Part shown: positions 61,317 to 64,000 of the stretch, piece by piece
How the letters are laid out: the number at the start of each line of letters is the position of its first letter
How positions within the stretch are numbered: the first letter of the stretch is position 1
Source of the DNA: Acetatifactor sp.
Lineage (GTDB): Bacteria; Bacillota; Clostridia; Lachnospirales; Lachnospiraceae
NCBI GenBank assembly: GCA_016293615.1
Contig: JAEDDX010000002.1
Coordinates: 51,860-115,859 of the forward strand
Direction: 5' to 3'
DNA length: 64,000 bases
Program-made: the position numbers and the translations under genes
Notes under the pieces: generated by a model
Databases searched by the model: none
What the model was told of the DNA's origin: nothing
The model's input: only the letters and a program-made list of their open reading frames with translations

Positions 61317-62885
61317 TTATATCATAGCCTCTTCCCAGCAATCAGGGACTTCCAATCCAAAAATCGCTGCAATCGTAGGGGCTACATTCGCCAGTCCATA
61401 GTTTCCTTCCTTGATTGTATACTGCGTATTTTTGTCATAAATAATAAACGGTACCTGATTCAATGAATGAGCAGTTCGAACCTGAAGTTCCCCTTTCTTA
61501 TTCTTTTCCAACATCTCATCTGCATTACCATGATCCGCCGTAACAAGAAGAGTTATATTATACTCATCAACCACCTTCAAAAGCCTTGCTAACGCAAGGT
61601 CAACTGCCTCTACAGAAGTAACAACAGCATCCATGTTTCCGGTATGCCCTACCATATCGCCATTAGGGAAATTACAACGAATAAAATCATATTTTTCGGA
61701 CTTGATTGCCTCAATCAGGTCATCCGTAATTTCTGCAGATTTCATCCATGGACGCTCGTCAAAAGATACCTTATCTGAAGGAATTTCTTTAAATGTCTCT
61801 AATTCTTCACTGAATTTTTCACTTTTATTACCGTTCCAGAAATAAGTTACATGACCGTACTTTTGTGTTTCTGAAACTGCATATTGATTCAATTTATTTG
61901 CCACCAAAAGTTCAGAAAGTGTATCATGTATTTCCGGAGGATTTACCAAAAATCTCTTGGGAAGATTAAGATCTCCGTCATACTGAAGCATACCGGCATA
62001 CACAACATCGGGGCAATCCCCCCGATCAAATGCTGTAAAAACATCATTATCAAATGCCATGGAAAGCTCCAAAGCACGATCCCCACGGAAATTAAAGAGA
62101 ATTACGCTATCTTTATTCACAATCTTTCCAACCGGTTCACCATCTTTTGCAATCACAAAAGCCGGAATGTCCTGATCGATTACATTCAATTCCTTACGGT
62201 ATGTTTCAATGGCTGTAAGTGCATTGTCGAACTGACGTCCATATCCCAAAACATGGGTATCCCAGCCACGCTTTACCATATCCCAATTAGCTTCATAACG
62301 GTCCATAGTGATATTCATTCGACCGCCACCGCTTGCAATCCTGGCATCAAATGTAGAATCATTCATATCACTCAACACATTTTCCAGCTGTTCCACGTAA
62401 ATATGGGCACTTGTAGCCGGAACATCGCGTCCGTCAAGAAGTGTATGTATACGCACCTTGTTAACACCGACATTCTTAGCTGCTTTTAACATAGCAATAA
62501 GATGTGAAATGTTAGAATGTACATTTCCGTCTGAAAGAAGTCCTATAAAATGAAGCGTAGAACTATTTGCTTTACAGTTATTAATCACTTCATTCCATGT
62601 ATTGGAAGTAAACAGTTTACCGCTCTCTATGGATTCATTTACAAGCTTTGCACCCTGTGAATAAATTTGTCCACAGCCAAGGGCATTATGACCAACCTCA
62701 CTATTACCCATATCTTCATCAGAAGGTAGTCCAACTGCAACACCATGGGCATTCAGTCTTGTATTTGGGTATTCATCAAGTAGCATATCAAGTACAGGTG
62801 TATTTGCCTTCGTCACAGCATCTCCAATACCTGACTTACTAAATCCAATTCCATCCATAACCACTAACAAAACTTTTCTGTTCAT
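61317..62885 (-). CDS. gpmI: 2,3-bisphosphoglycerate-independent phosphoglycerate mutase
   Basis: A 522-residue manganese-dependent mutase of the alkaline phosphatase superfamily, converting 3- to 2-phosphoglycerate in glycolysis. The first metal site is VVMDGIGFS, the phosphorylated Ser lies in DMGNSEVGHNALG, substrate residues are in LLDGRDVPATSA, and the second metal site is TADHGNADEM. Length is normal. The ATG at 62885 has AGGAGG 8 bases upstream. The gene is noticeably more AT-rich than the core genes to its left and is enclosed by direct repeats, with degraded mobile DNA to its right. This suggests recent arrival or relocation, perhaps as a second copy. Confidence 0.94.
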   Translation of the reverse strand: MNRKVLLVVMDGIGFSKSGIGDAVTKANTPVLDMLLDEYPNTRLNAHGVAVGLPSDEDMGNSEVGHNALGCGQIYSQGAKLVNESIESGKLFTSNTWNEVINNCKANSSTLHFIGLLSDGNVHSNISHLIAMLKAAKNVGVNKVRIHTLLDGRDVPATSAHIYVEQLENVLSDMNDSTFDARIASGGGRMNITMDRYEANWDMVKRGWDTHVLGYGRQFDNALTAIETYRKELNVIDQDIPAFVIAKDGEPVGKIVNKDSVILFNFRGDRALELSMAFDNDVFTAFDRGDCPDVVYAGMLQYDGDLNLPKRFLVNPPEIHDTLSELLVANKLNQYAVSETQKYGHVTYFWNGNKSEKFSEELETFKEIPSDKVSFDERPWMKSAEITDDLIEAIKSEKYDFIRCNFPNGDMVGHTGNMDAVVTSVEAVDLALARLLKVVDEYNITLLVTADHGNADEMLEKNKKGELQVRTAHSLNQVPFIIYDKNTQYTIKEGNYGLANVAPTIAAIFGLEVPDCWEEAMI

Positions 62886-63355
62886 CACCTACTCCTCCTA
62901 AATAAGCGCCGTTCAAATTATAAATGAACACATTTTCAGATTATCACATACAGCTAAAGTTTACATCTTCTCCACCACAAACTCATGCATATAATTAATT
63001 ATATCAAAAAACTCCGAGAAAAACAATCTCGCTCCACTGAGTAATTTCCTCAGTGGACTATAACATCTGACTTGTACACAGAATTAGTCCCTCAGTAGAA
63101 AAACCGTATCACATCCTATAGAAATTGCAAAATTATAGAAATCATCATTAAAACACACCCATCTCCCACCTCCCGACCATCGACTTGCTAAGTGGATTAC
63201 AATAATTAAAAGGCTGGCACAATTACCATCCTTTCAACACTTTCTTACGATTTTGTTTTACCCTATACCCTATTTATGATACGGTTCCCCGTGTCGCTTC
63301 AAGTGTATCATGAAAACTCTGTAAACTACCAATTATTTTGTCTGCAGAGTTTATT
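62886..63355. other. AT-rich intergenic region right of gpmI
   Basis: No gene is supported. It contains the gpmI leader with a TATAAT at about 62920, a 9-bp perfect stem (TCCACTGAG/CTCAGTGGA at 63033-63057) without a T-run, and the right copy of the flanking repeat. Confidence 0.5.
63208..63287. repeat. Right direct repeat flanking gpmI
   Basis: Second copy of the element at 61123-61200, with the same ending CCCTATTTATGATACGGTTC and a similar terminator-like hairpin (GGATGG...CCAGCC, TTTT) on the minus strand. Identity is high at the right end and looser in the middle. Confidence 0.75.
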
Positions 63356-63883
63356 TTAATGCATTTTTTCGACTTTTCGGATTGACATTTTTCCATCGTT
63401 CGCATGTCTGATTATCATAGATGCATGAAATACGTTATAACGCTCAATTTCTCCATAATTCATTATAAACAGGAAGTGCAAACCTTGAATCATACCGATA
63501 CCAACCATATTTGGCATTCCAATCATGCTTATCTCCACTATTCTCTCTAAAATGCTTACCAACCGCTATCTCAAGTAATTCTGGAATCCCTTGAGTTGCA
63601 TTTGCTTTTGCCTTTGCAACTGTCCCATTAAGCTTTTTAGTATAAAGAGAACTCGAATACTCACTTGGTAAATCTGACCCAACATAGACTACATCTCCAG
63701 TCGAAGCAATTGTATAAAACTCACCCACATATTTTTTCAGATATTCTCTTGCATCCTTCCAATTAACTGAGCGCTTCCCTTTGAAAATGATGTCATTTAT
63801 GATTACAATTTTTTACCCTCAGCATCCTGAATGACGAATACATTTCGCCCCGAATCCGACGGAGTTTCATTTTTAGGCTTCAT
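63356..63883 (-). pseudogene. Frameshifted remnant of a mobile-element (polyvalent-type) protein
   Basis: Three pieces in different frames make one protein. MKPKNETPSDSGRNVFVIQ starts at 63883 and stops at 63803 after an A6 run. The middle piece continues IVIINDIIFKGKRSVNWKD through KYGWYRYDSRFALPVYNE to 63444, and after an apparent one-base insertion near 63459 the third reads YGEIERYNVFHASMIIRHAN. It then breaks at DGKM, where relatives would continue. The GW.RY..RFALPV and YNVF.A.MIIRH.NDGK pattern resembles a C-terminal domain of large polyvalent proteins of phages and conjugative elements (LPD3-like, from memory). It is not functional as it stands. Confidence 0.6.
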
Positions 63884-64000
63884 AAAAAAATTAAAATTAA
63901 AAAGATAAGGATTAACAAAATAACCAGTAAGCACTTTCACGTACTGTAAGCGTCAAACCCCTCGCCTTAACTAAAGGCTAGTTTTATGGCATACTCTAAG

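Noticed and set aside
63033..63057. Terminator at the TCCACTGAG/CTCAGTGGA hairpin
   Set aside because: The stem is perfect, but neither side is followed directly by a T-run, and it is upstream of gpmI rather than after a gene.
63901..64000. Possible recombinase end at the right edge
   Set aside because: A short open stretch (GLTLTVRESAYWLFC then stop) is too short and has no recognisable catalytic residues; not enough sequence to call.

Overview
The window looks like chromosomal DNA of a spore-forming, saccharolytic anaerobe of the Clostridia, most likely Lachnospiraceae. The evidence is a galactomannan-type glycosidase cluster (GH5, GH130, GH36, LacI), glycogen genes, a soluble group-B-like [FeFe]-hydrogenase, the clostridial sporulation block yqfC-yqfD-phoH-ybeY, archaeal-type Asd, a ProB without a PUA domain, and Gram-positive style ribosome binding sites. 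Most genes are on the minus strand. Base composition is moderate in the core, with clearly AT-richer patches at about 38.2-39.1 kb and 60.9-64.0 kb.

Layout. 1-5.2 kb: mannan-type operon read leftward (GH36 alpha-galactosidase, LacI regulator, GH130 phosphorylase, GH5 hydrolase running off the edge). 5.2-14.1 kb: beta-helix protein, a topoisomerase III with five C-terminal repeats, asd, argH, a two-gene ABC importer without a binding protein, and tRNA-Thr(CGT). 14.2-18.6 kb: MscS channel, glycogen branching enzyme and a DUF1015 protein in one run. 18.6-27.7 kb: a tandem 118-bp-period repeat, then amino-acid genes (serC-serA; leuB-ilvD-ilvB followed by an L,D-transpeptidase). 27.7-38.1 kb: yajC, tgt, aroC, a lactonase-like beta-propeller, an operon headed by a GH13 isoamylase homologue that lacks all three catalytic acids, a CapA-like protein, an NlpC/P60 hydrolase and a DUF1292 protein. 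38.2-44.8 kb: an AT-rich GIY-YIG gene, a UvrD-like helicase, gltX, an [FeFe]-hydrogenase and pyrophosphatase. 44.8-48.4 kb: proline operon (proB, DUF896, 5-formyl-THF cyclo-ligase, proA), interrupted right after proB by a 577-bp symmetrical inverted repeat array. 48.5-60 kb: two adjacent flavoproteins, a BofC-like protein, a MOP flippase, ybeY, phoH, yqfD, yqfC, pyrimidine nucleoside phosphorylase, a LysM-GH18 spore-type protein and endonuclease III. 60.1-64 kb: an unstable end with an XRE membrane regulator, a truncated C_GCAxxG_C_C protein, gpmI bracketed by an ~80-bp direct repeat, and a frameshifted mobile-element gene remnant.

The strongest unexplained signals are: (1) the symmetrical head-to-head repeat array at 46.95-47.53 kb, with a degenerate single copy at 5.35 kb; (2) the apparently catalytically dead GH13 protein and its two small co-transcribed partners; (3) the direct repeats around gpmI; (4) the tandem repeat at 18.6 kb that supplies part of a promoter. 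No CRISPR array, prophage or complete insertion sequence was found. All family assignments come from reading motifs by eye, without database searches.
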